A stretch of 10,398 bases of DNA from Firmicutes bacterium CAG:124 (GTDB taxonomy: Bacteria; Bacillota; Clostridia; Oscillospirales; Oscillospiraceae). Each line of letters opens with the position of its first letter. Within the stretch, counting starts at the first letter, position 1. The notes under the pieces were generated by a model that was given only the letters and a program-made list of their open reading frames with translations, made no database searches and had not been told where the DNA came from. This document shows positions 1 to 5,308 of the stretch, piece after piece. Location: contig HF990650.1 of assembly GCA_000432135.1 (NCBI GenBank), forward strand, positions 10,556 to 20,953. The letters run 5' to 3'. A program made the position numbers and the translations under genes.

Positions 1-15
1 GGGATGATTAGCCAT
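1..15 (-). CDS. Start of a downstream gene, probably the partner ABC exporter half-subunit (partial)
   Basis: Only the first five codons (M-A-N-H-P) are inside the window and the gene runs off the left edge. The ATG at 15-13 overlaps the last codons and stop of the upstream ABC subunit by 8 bp. It is preceded at a good distance by GGGAGGTG (about positions 22-29), a strong ribosome binding site lying inside the upstream gene, so a translationally coupled third cistron is well supported. Its identity is inferred only from context. The upstream subunit has a degenerate nucleotide-binding site, and such subunits are normally encoded next to a partner carrying the catalytic glutamate and the switch histidine. 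No family feature of the product itself can be seen here. Confidence 0.6.
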
Positions 16-1753
16 TGTCCGCACCTCCCGTTCTGTTCTGGGAATAATAGACTTCCTGATAGATCTGGTTCGAGGAAAGAAGCGTCTCATGCGTGCCCAT
101 GCCGTTGATCGCGCCGCCGTCCAGAACGAGAATCAGATCTGCGTCCTGGATGGAAGAGATGCGCTGGGCGATGATGAACTTCGTCGTCTCCGGGATCTCG
201 GTGCGCAGCGCAGCGCGGATCTTCGCGTCGGTTTTCGTATCGACGGCAGAGGTCGAATCGTCGAGAATCAAAATCTTCGGCTTTTTCAGCAGCGCCCGCG
301 CGATGCACAGCCGCTGCTTCTGTCCGCCGGAGACGTTCGAGCCGCCCTGCTCGATATAGGTGTCGTATTTGTCCGGCATCTGCTGGATGAATTCATCCGC
401 GCAGGCCAGCTCGCAGGCGCGCTGCAGCTCTGCATCCGTCGCGTTCGGATCGCCCCAGCGCAGGTTTTCCTTGATCGTGCCGGAGAAGAGCACGTTCTTC
501 TGGAGCACGACCGCGACCTGATTGCGGAGCGTTTCGAGATCGTATGCGCGCACGTCGCGCCCGCCGACCTTTACGCTGCCGTCCGTCACATCGTACAGCC
601 GGCAGATGAGCTGCACCAGCGTCGTTTTGGCCGAACCGGTACCGCCGATGATACCGACGGTCTGGCCGGACTTCACATGGAAGTCGATATCGGACAGCGC
701 GCTGCGCTTCGCGGAGGCGGAATATTTGAACTCCACATGATCAAAATCGACAGCGCCGTTCGGAACCTCGTAAACCGGGTTTTCCGGGTTATGCAGGCTG
801 CTCGTCTCGCCCAGCACCTCGCAGATACGCTTGCCGGACGCCTGCGCCATGGTGAGCATGACGAAGATCATGGAAAGCATCATCAGGCTCATGAGGATCT
901 GCATGGAATAGGTGATCATGCTGGTCAGGCTGCCGACGCCGAGGTACGTGCCGCCGGAGGTGACGATGAGCTTCGCGGCAAAAAACGAGATCAGGATCAT
1001 CGACGTATACACGCAGAACTGCATGACCGGGCTGTTGAGGGCCAGAATTTTCTCCGCCTTCAAAAAGTCCGCGCGGACGGAATCGGACGCGGCGGAGAAC
1101 TTCTGCGTCTCATAGTCCTCGCGCACGAAGCTCTTGACCACGCGCATACCCTGTACGTTTTCCTGCACGGAGTTGTTGAGCGCGTCGTATTTCTTGAAGA
1201 CCGCCTTGAACAGCGGCAGCGCGCTGCGGATCATGCAGAACAGCGCAAGCCCGAGGATCGGGACGATCCCTGCGAATACAAGCGCCAGCTGCTTGCCCAC
1301 GCGGATGGACATGATCACGGTAAACACCAGCATCATCGGCGCGCGGACGGCGATACGGATGCACATCATGAACGCGTTCTGGATGTTGGTCACATCCGTC
1401 GTCAGGCGGGTGACGAGCGAGGACGTGGAGAAGCGGTCGATATTCGCGAAGGAAAAGCTCTGCACCTGATAATAGAGATCATGGCGCAGGTTTTTCGCAA
1501 AGCCCGCCGCAGCCTCCGCCGCGAACCAGCCGGAAAGCGCGCCAAAGCCCAGCGACAGCATCGCAATCACGAACAGCTTGAGGCCGTAAAGCAGGATCGT
1601 GCGCAGATCGCAGCCGTTTTGAATCGAGTTAATGAGATCCGCTGTCAGCAGCGGGATGGTGCATTCGCAGACGACCTCGCCCACCATGCACACGGGCGTC
1701 AGAATCGTCTGCTTTTTGTATTCCCGGATGCAGGCGGAAAGACGTTTGATCAT
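8..1753 (-). CDS. ABC exporter half-subunit (ABCB type) with a degenerate nucleotide-binding site
   Basis: This is a 581-residue membrane and ATPase fusion of the usual length for type IV (MsbA/BmrCD-like) half-exporters. Residues about 1-300 form the six-helix transmembrane domain and about 330-570 the ATPase. Seen in the ATPase: Walker A GGTGSAKTT with the P-loop lysine at about 376 and alanine in place of the usual last glycine; signature NVSGGQKQR; Walker B ILILDDSTSAVD with aspartate (about 499) where the catalytic glutamate should be; and AQR with glutamine (about 530) replacing the H-loop histidine. In known heterodimers such as TM287/288 and BmrC/D, this D/Q pattern marks the subunit that supplies the non-hydrolysing site, while its intact signature completes the active site of the partner. 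The start is set by GGAGGT 9 nt upstream and an ATGA overlap with marR. The likely role is drug or lipid export from the membrane; the substrate is unknown. It is probably controlled by the MarR protein encoded just upstream. Confidence 0.93.
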   Translation of the reverse strand: MIKRLSACIREYKKQTILTPVCMVGEVVCECTIPLLTADLINSIQNGCDLRTILLYGLKLFVIAMLSLGFGALSGWFAAEAAAGFAKNLRHDLYYQVQSFSFANIDRFSTSSLVTRLTTDVTNIQNAFMMCIRIAVRAPMMLVFTVIMSIRVGKQLALVFAGIVPILGLALFCMIRSALPLFKAVFKKYDALNNSVQENVQGMRVVKSFVREDYETQKFSAASDSVRADFLKAEKILALNSPVMQFCVYTSMILISFFAAKLIVTSGGTYLGVGSLTSMITYSMQILMSLMMLSMIFVMLTMAQASGKRICEVLGETSSLHNPENPVYEVPNGAVDFDHVEFKYSASAKRSALSDIDFHVKSGQTVGIIGGTGSAKTTLVQLICRLYDVTDGSVKVGGRDVRAYDLETLRNQVAVVLQKNVLFSGTIKENLRWGDPNATDAELQRACELACADEFIQQMPDKYDTYIEQGGSNVSGGQKQRLCIARALLKKPKILILDDSTSAVDTKTDAKIRAALRTEIPETTKFIIAQRISSIQDADLILVLDGGAINGMGTHETLLSSNQIYQEVYYSQNRTGGADNG

Positions 1754-2208
1754 AGATCGGATACCTCCATTTCCTGTGTGGCGTGCAGATTGTCTGCGGC
1801 CAGATCGAGAAGACGCAGGAGCGTCTGCTGCTCCTCATCGCTCATGCCGGAGCACATGACGCGCTCAAGCGTTTCGAATGCCTGCCCGACGGCAGCGTCG
1901 CACTGCCGGGCGCGTTCGGTCAGGCGGATACGCTTGCAGCGGCGGTCGTCCCGGTCCGGCTCAAGCACGACAAAGTCCTTTGCTTCCAGCCTCTGCAGCA
2001 CGCCGGAGACGGTCGGGTGCGTCAGGTGGAAGCGCTTTTCAATGTCCTTTGGGTAGATCTGCTCACCCTCATGCAGCACAAGATGGTGCAGGATAAATGA
2101 CTGCGTCGACGTCAGGTCGAGCGCAAGAAACTGCTGATCCATGTACTGCGTGATGCGGTTGCTGAGATGCCGCAGCCGCGGGCCGAGATTCTGAGAACAA
2201 TCCTTCAT
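1750..2208 (-). CDS. MarR/SlyA-family transcriptional regulator
   Basis: This is a 152-residue protein of typical MarR length. The N-terminal and C-terminal helices (about 8-30 and 105-145) would form the dimer interface. A winged helix-turn-helix fills the middle: the recognition helix is near residues 63-77 (LTHPTVSGVLQRLEAK) and the wing contains the family hallmark DRDDRR at about 85-90. An in-frame ATG lies six codons further upstream (2226), but the only ribosome binding site, GGGAGG at 2219-2214, lies inside those codons and 5 nt before the ATG at 2208, so 2208 is chosen. The stop overlaps the start of the ABC subunit gene as ATGA, so the two are translationally coupled. A pair of TAGCNNGCTA palindromes over its own promoter suggests autorepression, with release by a ligand inducing the exporter. 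The ligand is unknown. Confidence 0.92.
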   Translation of the reverse strand: MKDCSQNLGPRLRHLSNRITQYMDQQFLALDLTSTQSFILHHLVLHEGEQIYPKDIEKRFHLTHPTVSGVLQRLEAKDFVVLEPDRDDRRCKRIRLTERARQCDAAVGQAFETLERVMCSGMSDEEQQTLLRLLDLAADNLHATQEMEVSDL

Positions 2209-2225
2209 CGGAACCTCCCGAATCA

Positions 2226-2267
2226 AAAATGTAGCGTGCTACCGTTTTTGGTAGCACGCTACATTTT
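2226..2267. promoter_or_regulatory. Double MarR/SlyA-like operator built as a perfect 18-bp inverted repeat
   Basis: AAAATGTAGCGTGCTACC (2226-2243), a 6-nt spacer, and its exact reverse complement (2250-2267). Each arm also contains a 12-bp near-palindrome, GTAGCGTGCTAC (2231-2242) and GTAGCACGCTAC (2251-2262), with centres 20 bp apart, about two helical turns. The core TAGC-NN-GCTA matches the known SlyA consensus TTAGCAAGCTAA. The right site would cover about -6 to +6 of the predicted marR transcript and the left site about +15 to +26. Two dimers on one DNA face, blocking the promoter, is the natural reading (inference). Because transcription should start inside the right arm, a complete RNA hairpin is less likely. 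Confidence 0.8.
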
Positions 2268-2290
2268 AGCAGATTTTATGAAAAATGCAA
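2263..2290 (-). promoter_or_regulatory. Predicted promoter of the marR-ABC operon
   Basis: On the minus strand, TTGCAT (2290-2285) and TAAAAT (2268-2263) are separated by 16 bp. Transcription should begin near 2256. The -10 box runs into the right arm of the operator pair, so a bound MarR dimer would directly block RNA polymerase. Confidence 0.6.
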
Positions 2291-2292
2291 GT

Positions 2293-2319
2293 AGGCAGTT
2301 TCACCAATCTCCCCTGCCT
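2293..2319 (-). terminator. Weak candidate terminator of the fucosidase gene
   Basis: AGGCAG (2293-2298) pairs with CTGCCT (2314-2319) around a 15-nt loop, about 25 nt after the fucosidase stop. On the minus strand it is followed by ACTTGCATTTTT. The stem is short and the U-tract is offset by a few bases, so this is a weak call. The trailing T-rich part is also the -35 region of the marR promoter. Confidence 0.3.
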
Positions 2320-2341
2320 TGCTGCCGGGGTCTGATGGGCA

Positions 2342-3643
2342 TTATGAATATTCGATCTCGAGCACGGTATCGGTTTTATCCGGGAGCGGATAGGTATACT
2401 GCGGGATCGTGCCGAGCGTGACGAACGCAAGGCCCTCGTAGGCATTTGTGACCCAGCTTTCGCCGCGAATGACCTCGCTGCCGTCGGCAAGCCGCCGCAC
2501 CGCGCCGATGCGCTCCGGCGCAAGACCCGTCAGCGCCAGCGGCCCAAGCGGGGCTTCCAGAATGTGCGCGTAGATGCGGCCTTCCTTCTTCGTGTACCAG
2601 CCCCAGTCCGGCTTCGGCACGCCGGCGCTGCCGCAGTGATAAATGCTTTCGCTGTTTACTGCCATCCACGCGCCGATCTCGTCCAGAATTTCGCAGCTCT
2701 GCGCCGGGAAGCGGCCGTTCGCGTCCGGGCCGACGTTCAGGATCATATTGCCGCCCTTGCTGACGCACTCGACCAGCTTGCGGACGAGCATGGACGCAGG
2801 CTTGTAGCACGTATCATAGGGCGTATAGCCCCAATTGTTGTTCATGGTCGCGCAAAGCTCCCACGGGACGCGTTCGCCGCGGACATTGCGGATGCCCTCA
2901 GGCGGCAGAAGCTGCTCGGGGCTGACAAAATCGCCGCCGTAATACGCGGGCTGCTCCGTAACAAGGCTGCCGAAGCCCTCGCCGCTGGTTTCCAGACGGT
3001 TATCGACGATGACGTCCGGCTGATGGCGTCGCACCATCTGCATCAGCTCCGTCGCCTTCCACGCCTCGCCGCGCAGTTCGCCATAGGAATAGTCGAACCA
3101 GAGGATATCGATCTTTCCATAGTTCGTGACCAGCTCCTCGATCTGCCCGTGCATATAGGCAAGATAACGGTCAAAGTCGATTTTCTCATCCTGATAGGCC
3201 GGATTTCCGCGCATGGGATGGATCGGGTCGTTGTATTTCGGGAAATCCGGGTGGTGCCAGTCGAGCAGGGAGTAATACAGGCCCACGCGGAGGCCCTCGG
3301 CGCGCACCGCGTCCACAAACTCCCGCACAAGATCGCGCCCACAGGGGGCGTTCGTGCTCTTATAATCCGTCAGCTTGGAATCAAACAGGCAGAAGCCGTC
3401 GTGATGCTTGGCCGTCAGGACGACATACTGCATTCCGGCCCGCTTTGCGCGGCGGGCCCAGTCTCTGGGATCGTAGGCCTTTGCCGTAAATTCCTGCATA
3501 TAACGCTCGTACTGTTCGGCGGGGATTCTGGCGTTGCTCATATACCATTCGCCGCGTCCGGGGATGGCATAGAGGCCCCAATGCAGGAACATACCAAAAC
3601 GCGCATTCTGAAACCACTGTACTCGTTTTTCTCGTTCTGTCAT
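2342..3643 (-). CDS. GH29 alpha-L-fucosidase, cytoplasmic
   Basis: This 433-residue protein is essentially the GH29 catalytic (beta/alpha)8 barrel plus a short C-terminal beta domain. Family GH29 hydrolyses terminal alpha-L-fucose from glycans with retention of configuration. Motifs seen: FGMFLHWGLYAIPGRGEWY near residues 16-34, TAKHHDGFCLFDS at 77-89, GLYYSLLDWHHPDF at 121-134, ILWFDYSYGE at 180-189 with D184 as the predicted nucleophile, and VPWELCATMNNNWGY at 259-273. The acid/base residue cannot be assigned safely from sequence alone. There is no signal peptide, so it should act on fucosides or fucosylated oligosaccharides already imported. AAAGGA lies about 10 nt before the ATG. It has its own promoter upstream and appears monocistronic. 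A remnant of a sugar-binding lipoprotein gene sits directly upstream on the same strand, fitting a former glycan-use locus. Substrate linkage is not predictable here. Confidence 0.92.
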   Translation of the reverse strand: MTEREKRVQWFQNARFGMFLHWGLYAIPGRGEWYMSNARIPAEQYERYMQEFTAKAYDPRDWARRAKRAGMQYVVLTAKHHDGFCLFDSKLTDYKSTNAPCGRDLVREFVDAVRAEGLRVGLYYSLLDWHHPDFPKYNDPIHPMRGNPAYQDEKIDFDRYLAYMHGQIEELVTNYGKIDILWFDYSYGELRGEAWKATELMQMVRRHQPDVIVDNRLETSGEGFGSLVTEQPAYYGGDFVSPEQLLPPEGIRNVRGERVPWELCATMNNNWGYTPYDTCYKPASMLVRKLVECVSKGGNMILNVGPDANGRFPAQSCEILDEIGAWMAVNSESIYHCGSAGVPKPDWGWYTKKEGRIYAHILEAPLGPLALTGLAPERIGAVRRLADGSEVIRGESWVTNAYEGLAFVTLGTIPQYTYPLPDKTDTVLEIEYS

Positions 3644-3715
3644 ATCGGGTTTGTCCTTTCACAGCGCCCGCAGATGCAGGCGGAATGGCAGCTTGACGCA
3701 GCCCTTTATGGATCC

Positions 3716-3744
3716 ATTATATCATTCTGCGCGTTTCAGCACAA
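3716..3744 (-). promoter_or_regulatory. Predicted extended -10 promoter of the fucosidase gene
   Basis: On the minus strand a consensus TATAAT (3721-3716) is preceded by TG one base upstream (TGATATAAT, an extended -10). A weak TTGTGC (3744-3739) lies 17 bp further upstream. Transcription would start near 3709, giving a leader of about 65 nt. The promoter lies between the solute-binding-protein remnant and the fucosidase, which may explain why the fucosidase stayed intact while its neighbour decayed. Confidence 0.65.
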
Positions 3745-3762
3745 CACCGAAATCCGCGTGAT

Positions 3763-4240
3763 TCAGCGACGGGTTTCTTCAAGGTACAGCTGAACGCGGC
3801 GCTGGATGCGGTCTGCGATCTGTCCGGCGGACTGCTCCTCCGCGAAATAATACGGCAGCTCGTCGGCAAGGATGCCGGAAACGGCGGCATCGTACTCGAA
3901 CACGGACACGGCATCCGCCTGTAATTCACGCAGAAGCCGCTGTGCATCAGTATCCGTCATGGCCGCCGTCTTTTTCTCAAAATCTGACTGTACCGGCAGC
4001 CAGCCGCCGCGGCTTCGTGCGGCGATTCCGCCTCCGGCTGTGTCTGGCGCTTGGCAAGTTCCAGCAGGCAGAGAAACTCTGGAGAATCGAAGCTTGCCTG
4101 TGCCGCGTCATAGTCTATAAAGGCATCCGGCGCATAAAGTAGCAGCATCTGAATCATGGATGCGCCATCGTCCTGCGCAAAGACGGAAGAAATGTCCGGG
4201 TGCGCCTGCGCGGTATCCAGAAAGTCTGACATGGACCATG
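3763..4240 (-). pseudogene. Remnant of an extracellular solute-binding protein (sugar ABC transporter type)
   Basis: Two pieces in different reading frames resemble the middle and the C-terminal end of family 1-like extracellular solute-binding proteins. The upstream piece (from about 4238) begins WSMSDFLDTAQAHP and continues with FIDYDAAQASFDSPEFLCLL, like the mid-region motifs of these proteins. The downstream piece (about 4005-3763, another frame) reads GWLPVQSDFEKKTAA, then LADELPYYFAEEQSAGQIAD and RIQRRVQLYLEE before a TGA, a typical C-terminus for the family. Only about 155 codons remain against roughly 400-550 in intact members. The N-terminus with its lipoprotein signal, and the stretch between the two pieces, are missing, and the junction carries a frameshift near 4005-4035. 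The family is recognised by motif style only. Two short open frames overlapping as ATGA at 3960-3957 give a false impression of two small genes. Confidence 0.7.
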
Positions 4241-4386
4241 CCTCTCTAGCCGCGGCCCAAGCTCTCCATGCGAGAACGATCAAGCAACAGTTATCTGACA
4301 AACGTGAGACGATAGTTCATTATGAACAAGCGCAAAGTTGAAGTGGCAGAATGTTTAAGAGAAATTGAGTGCTGAACCATTTGAAT

Positions 4387-4429
4387 ACAAAATGCAAGTG
4401 CCTGCGTTCAACCGACACTTGCATTTTGT
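4387..4429 (-). terminator. Hairpin terminator after the microprotein gene, possibly bidirectional
   Basis: ACAAAATGCAAGTG (4387-4400) and its exact complement CACTTGCATTTTGT (4416-4429) enclose a 15-nt loop. The hairpin begins two bases after the stop codon of the 58-residue ORF on the minus strand. The right half of the stem is T-rich when read on either strand, and the plus side continues GTTTATTTTCT. There is no long uninterrupted U-tract after the stem on the minus strand, so termination efficiency is uncertain. Confidence 0.55.
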
Positions 4430-4431
4430 GT

Positions 4432-4608
4432 TTATTTTCTTGTGTGTAATTGGATCACTGTAGAAGCAATGAGAATAATAGTACTTATGTGCAGGAGAAT
4501 TCGTGCAGTTGTGTTTGACGATTGAAATAGAATTCCAAAATCAGACAAGAGAATACATAGGAGCAAAGCCAGAGAAATAATAAGCTGTAGGCAAAGATAT
4601 GGACGCAT
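4432..4608 (-). CDS. Putative 58-residue two-helix membrane microprotein
   Basis: An ORF starting at the ATG at 4608 encodes 58 residues with two hydrophobic segments: LCLQLIISLALLLCILL at about 5-21 and ILLHISTIILIASTVI at about 37-52. They are joined by a short polar loop (SDFGILFQSSNTTAR), and the protein ends in HTRK. A ribosome binding site, TGGAG, lies 9 nt before this ATG. A perfect 14-bp hairpin starts just after the stop, and two promoter-like sequences lie upstream, so the reading frame sits in a plausible transcription unit. The frame stays open upstream to 4830, but that extension runs across the second promoter and has no ribosome binding site. I do not recognise the family. Small hydrophobic proteins of this kind include membrane-complex subunits, toxins and regulators, and nothing here decides between them. 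Confidence 0.5.
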   Translation of the reverse strand: MRPYLCLQLIISLALLLCILLSDFGILFQSSNTTARILLHISTIILIASTVIQLHTRK

Positions 4609-4648
4609 GACACTTAACTCCAACTGACGATTTCCAAAGTGTCTTGGC

Positions 4649-4732
4649 CTAAAACGGTCCAATTGAGGCGGGGGCGCAGAGTAAAGCGGATAACATAGAC
4701 AGGCAAAGAATAAGTGATACAAACTTTCGCAC
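4649..4732 (-). CDS. Short ORF resembling a Sec signal peptide (27 residues), perhaps a truncated secreted-protein gene
   Basis: A GTG start at 4732, preceded by AGAAGG at 7 nt spacing, opens a frame that reads like a textbook Sec signal peptide: positive R2-K3, hydrophobic core FVSLILCLSMLSALLC, then APAS followed by IGPF and a TAG stop (4651-4649). The signal-peptidase site would fall near residues 20-23, leaving only a few mature residues. Either this is a decayed secreted-protein gene cut off just after its signal sequence, or a very short exported peptide translated ahead of the microprotein ORF, which begins about 40 nt further downstream. The composition and the ribosome binding site favour a once-real start. 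I do not assign a function. Confidence 0.35.
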   Translation of the reverse strand: MRKFVSLILCLSMLSALLCAPASIGPF

Positions 4733-4785
4733 AAAACTACCTTCTTTTCATAGCGTGGCGATGTTACTCTACGGGAACTATTTAA

Positions 4786-4814
4786 ATTGTAACAAAAATT
4801 TGCAAGAAAATCAA
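4786..4814 (-). promoter_or_regulatory. Predicted promoter for the small-ORF unit (proximal)
   Basis: On the minus strand TTGATT (4814-4809) and TACAAT (4791-4786) are separated by exactly 17 bp in an AT-rich setting. Transcription would begin near 4779, about 47 nt before the GTG of the signal-peptide-like ORF and about 170 nt before the microprotein ATG. Confidence 0.6.
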
Positions 4815-4851
4815 CAACAAATTCGTACAAACATACAAAAACAGAGGATAC

Positions 4852-4913
4852 CCAAAAGGTTTACTATCATAAACTTATTGTAGCATATAAGTTTACTGTT
4901 GTCGACCTTTTGG
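4852..4913. repeat. Two concentric inverted repeats around a promoter
   Basis: Outer arms are CCAAAAGGT (4852-4860) and ACCTTTTGG (4905-4913). Inner arms are TAAACTTAT (4870-4878) and ATAAGTTTA (4887-4895). Both dyads are perfect 9-bp pairs and share the same centre, 4882.5, which falls on the upstream edge of a minus-strand -10 box. The outer arms are about 53 bp apart centre to centre, close to five helical turns. This could be a compound operator, a small palindromic mobile remnant or a recombination site. The promoter inside favours an operator. Confidence 0.65.
4877..4905 (-). promoter_or_regulatory. Predicted promoter inside the concentric dyads (distal)
   Basis: On the minus strand TCGACA (4905-4900; one mismatch from consensus) and TACAAT (4882-4877) are separated by 17 bp. 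The start point would be near 4870. The -35 box touches the outer dyad arm and the -10 box overlaps the inner arm, so a protein bound to either dyad would interfere with polymerase. It reads toward the small ORFs at 4732-4432. Confidence 0.6.
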
Positions 4914-4971
4914 AACAAATCAACTCTCAGGCTGATGCAGTACCCAATTGCTTCTCCCAGCGTGCGAAAAT

Positions 4972-5240
4972 GTATGCAGTTGGTAGGGGCGGGGCTCTGC
5001 TCCGCCCGATGGGCAGCTGTAAATTTGCACAACGCTCCGTAGGGGCCGACGACTCTGTTGGCCCGAAAATGTTGCGGATTTGCCGTAGATTTCCGTAAAA
5101 GCGATGCATTCTGCGGGCGGACAGAGGCGTCCGCCCCTACGCTGAAACAGGAAAGTAGTTGCGGATTCGCCGTAAACTTTCGAAGAAATTCACTGCATCC
5201 TGCCGGGCGGACAGAGCCTCGCCACCTACCAGCTGCATAC
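4972..5240. repeat. Cluster of four GC-rich palindromic units in facing pairs (REP/BIME-like)
   Basis: This stretch of the gene-free interval upstream of the gapA terminator contains four related units. Unit 1 (4984-5008) folds as GGGCGG...CCGCCC, and unit 2 (5040-5065) as GGGCCGAC...TTGGCCC. Both begin GTAGGGGC and have CTCTG in the loop. Unit 3 (5115-5140, GGGCGGAC/GTCCGCCC) and unit 4 (5204-5229) are in the opposite orientation. Units 1 and 4 extend into an imperfect 37-bp inverted repeat (4972-5008 and 5204-5240) sharing GTATGCAG and TGGTAGG, so the cluster has matching ends. Units 3 and 4 also lie within a direct repeat beginning TTGCGGATT (5072-5140 and 5159-5229). Unit 4 is the most degenerate. 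I see no coding frame that looks real in it. Similar GTAGGGGC palindromes are, to my recollection, dispersed in gut clostridial genomes. Confidence 0.75.
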
Positions 5241-5255
5241 GCAGATGACGGTGGG

Positions 5256-5292
5256 CGCAAAAAACAGGCGCTGCCGGTGGCAGCGCCTGTTT
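5256..5292 (-). terminator. Rho-independent terminator of gapA
   Basis: AAACAGGCGCTGCC (5262-5275) pairs with GGCAGCGCCTGTTT (5279-5292) as a strong GC-rich stem with a tiny loop. On the minus strand it is followed by a run of six T residues ending at about 5259. It begins about 17 nt after the gapA stop, so the transcript should end here. Confidence 0.92.
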
Positions 5293-5308
5293 GGGGTTTG
5301 TTGTGGAA

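Noticed and set aside
89..2056. A 655-codon open frame on the plus strand opposite the ABC and marR genes
   Set aside because: It is antisense to two genes with complete family motifs. Its product is rich in R, H, A and D with no domain pattern, the usual shadow of GC-rich coding DNA.
2209..2226. Upstream ATG at 2226 as the marR start
   Set aside because: The only Shine-Dalgarno sequence lies between it and the ATG at 2208, and 2226 is also the edge of the operator palindrome.
2564..3793. A 409-codon plus-strand frame opposite the fucosidase
   Set aside because: It mirrors the GH29 gene, has no recognisable motif and runs across the fucosidase promoter.
3957..4301. A 114-residue protein as a separate gene
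   Set aside because: Only the part from about 4238 resembles a solute-binding protein, its last 20 or so residues are out of frame with the family C-terminus, and no start signal is visible. Treated as part of the pseudogene.
4324..4376. A short plus-strand frame beginning MNKRKVEVAE just before the hairpin at 4387
   Set aside because: It has only about 16 codons, no ribosome binding site and no recognisable homology. Probably chance.
4609..4830. N-terminal extension of the microprotein to a 132-residue protein
   Set aside because: The extra part crosses the second promoter, lacks a ribosome binding site and has no coherent character. The ATG at 4608 has a good ribosome binding site.
4972..5240. 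CRISPR array
   Set aside because: The repeats are palindromic units in both orientations with unequal spacing and divergent sequence, not regularly spaced identical repeats.
4811..5260. A 149-codon minus-strand frame through the palindromic cluster
   Set aside because: It reads through repeats and a terminator-proximal region, has no ribosome binding site and no domain pattern, and ends within the promoter region of the small ORFs.
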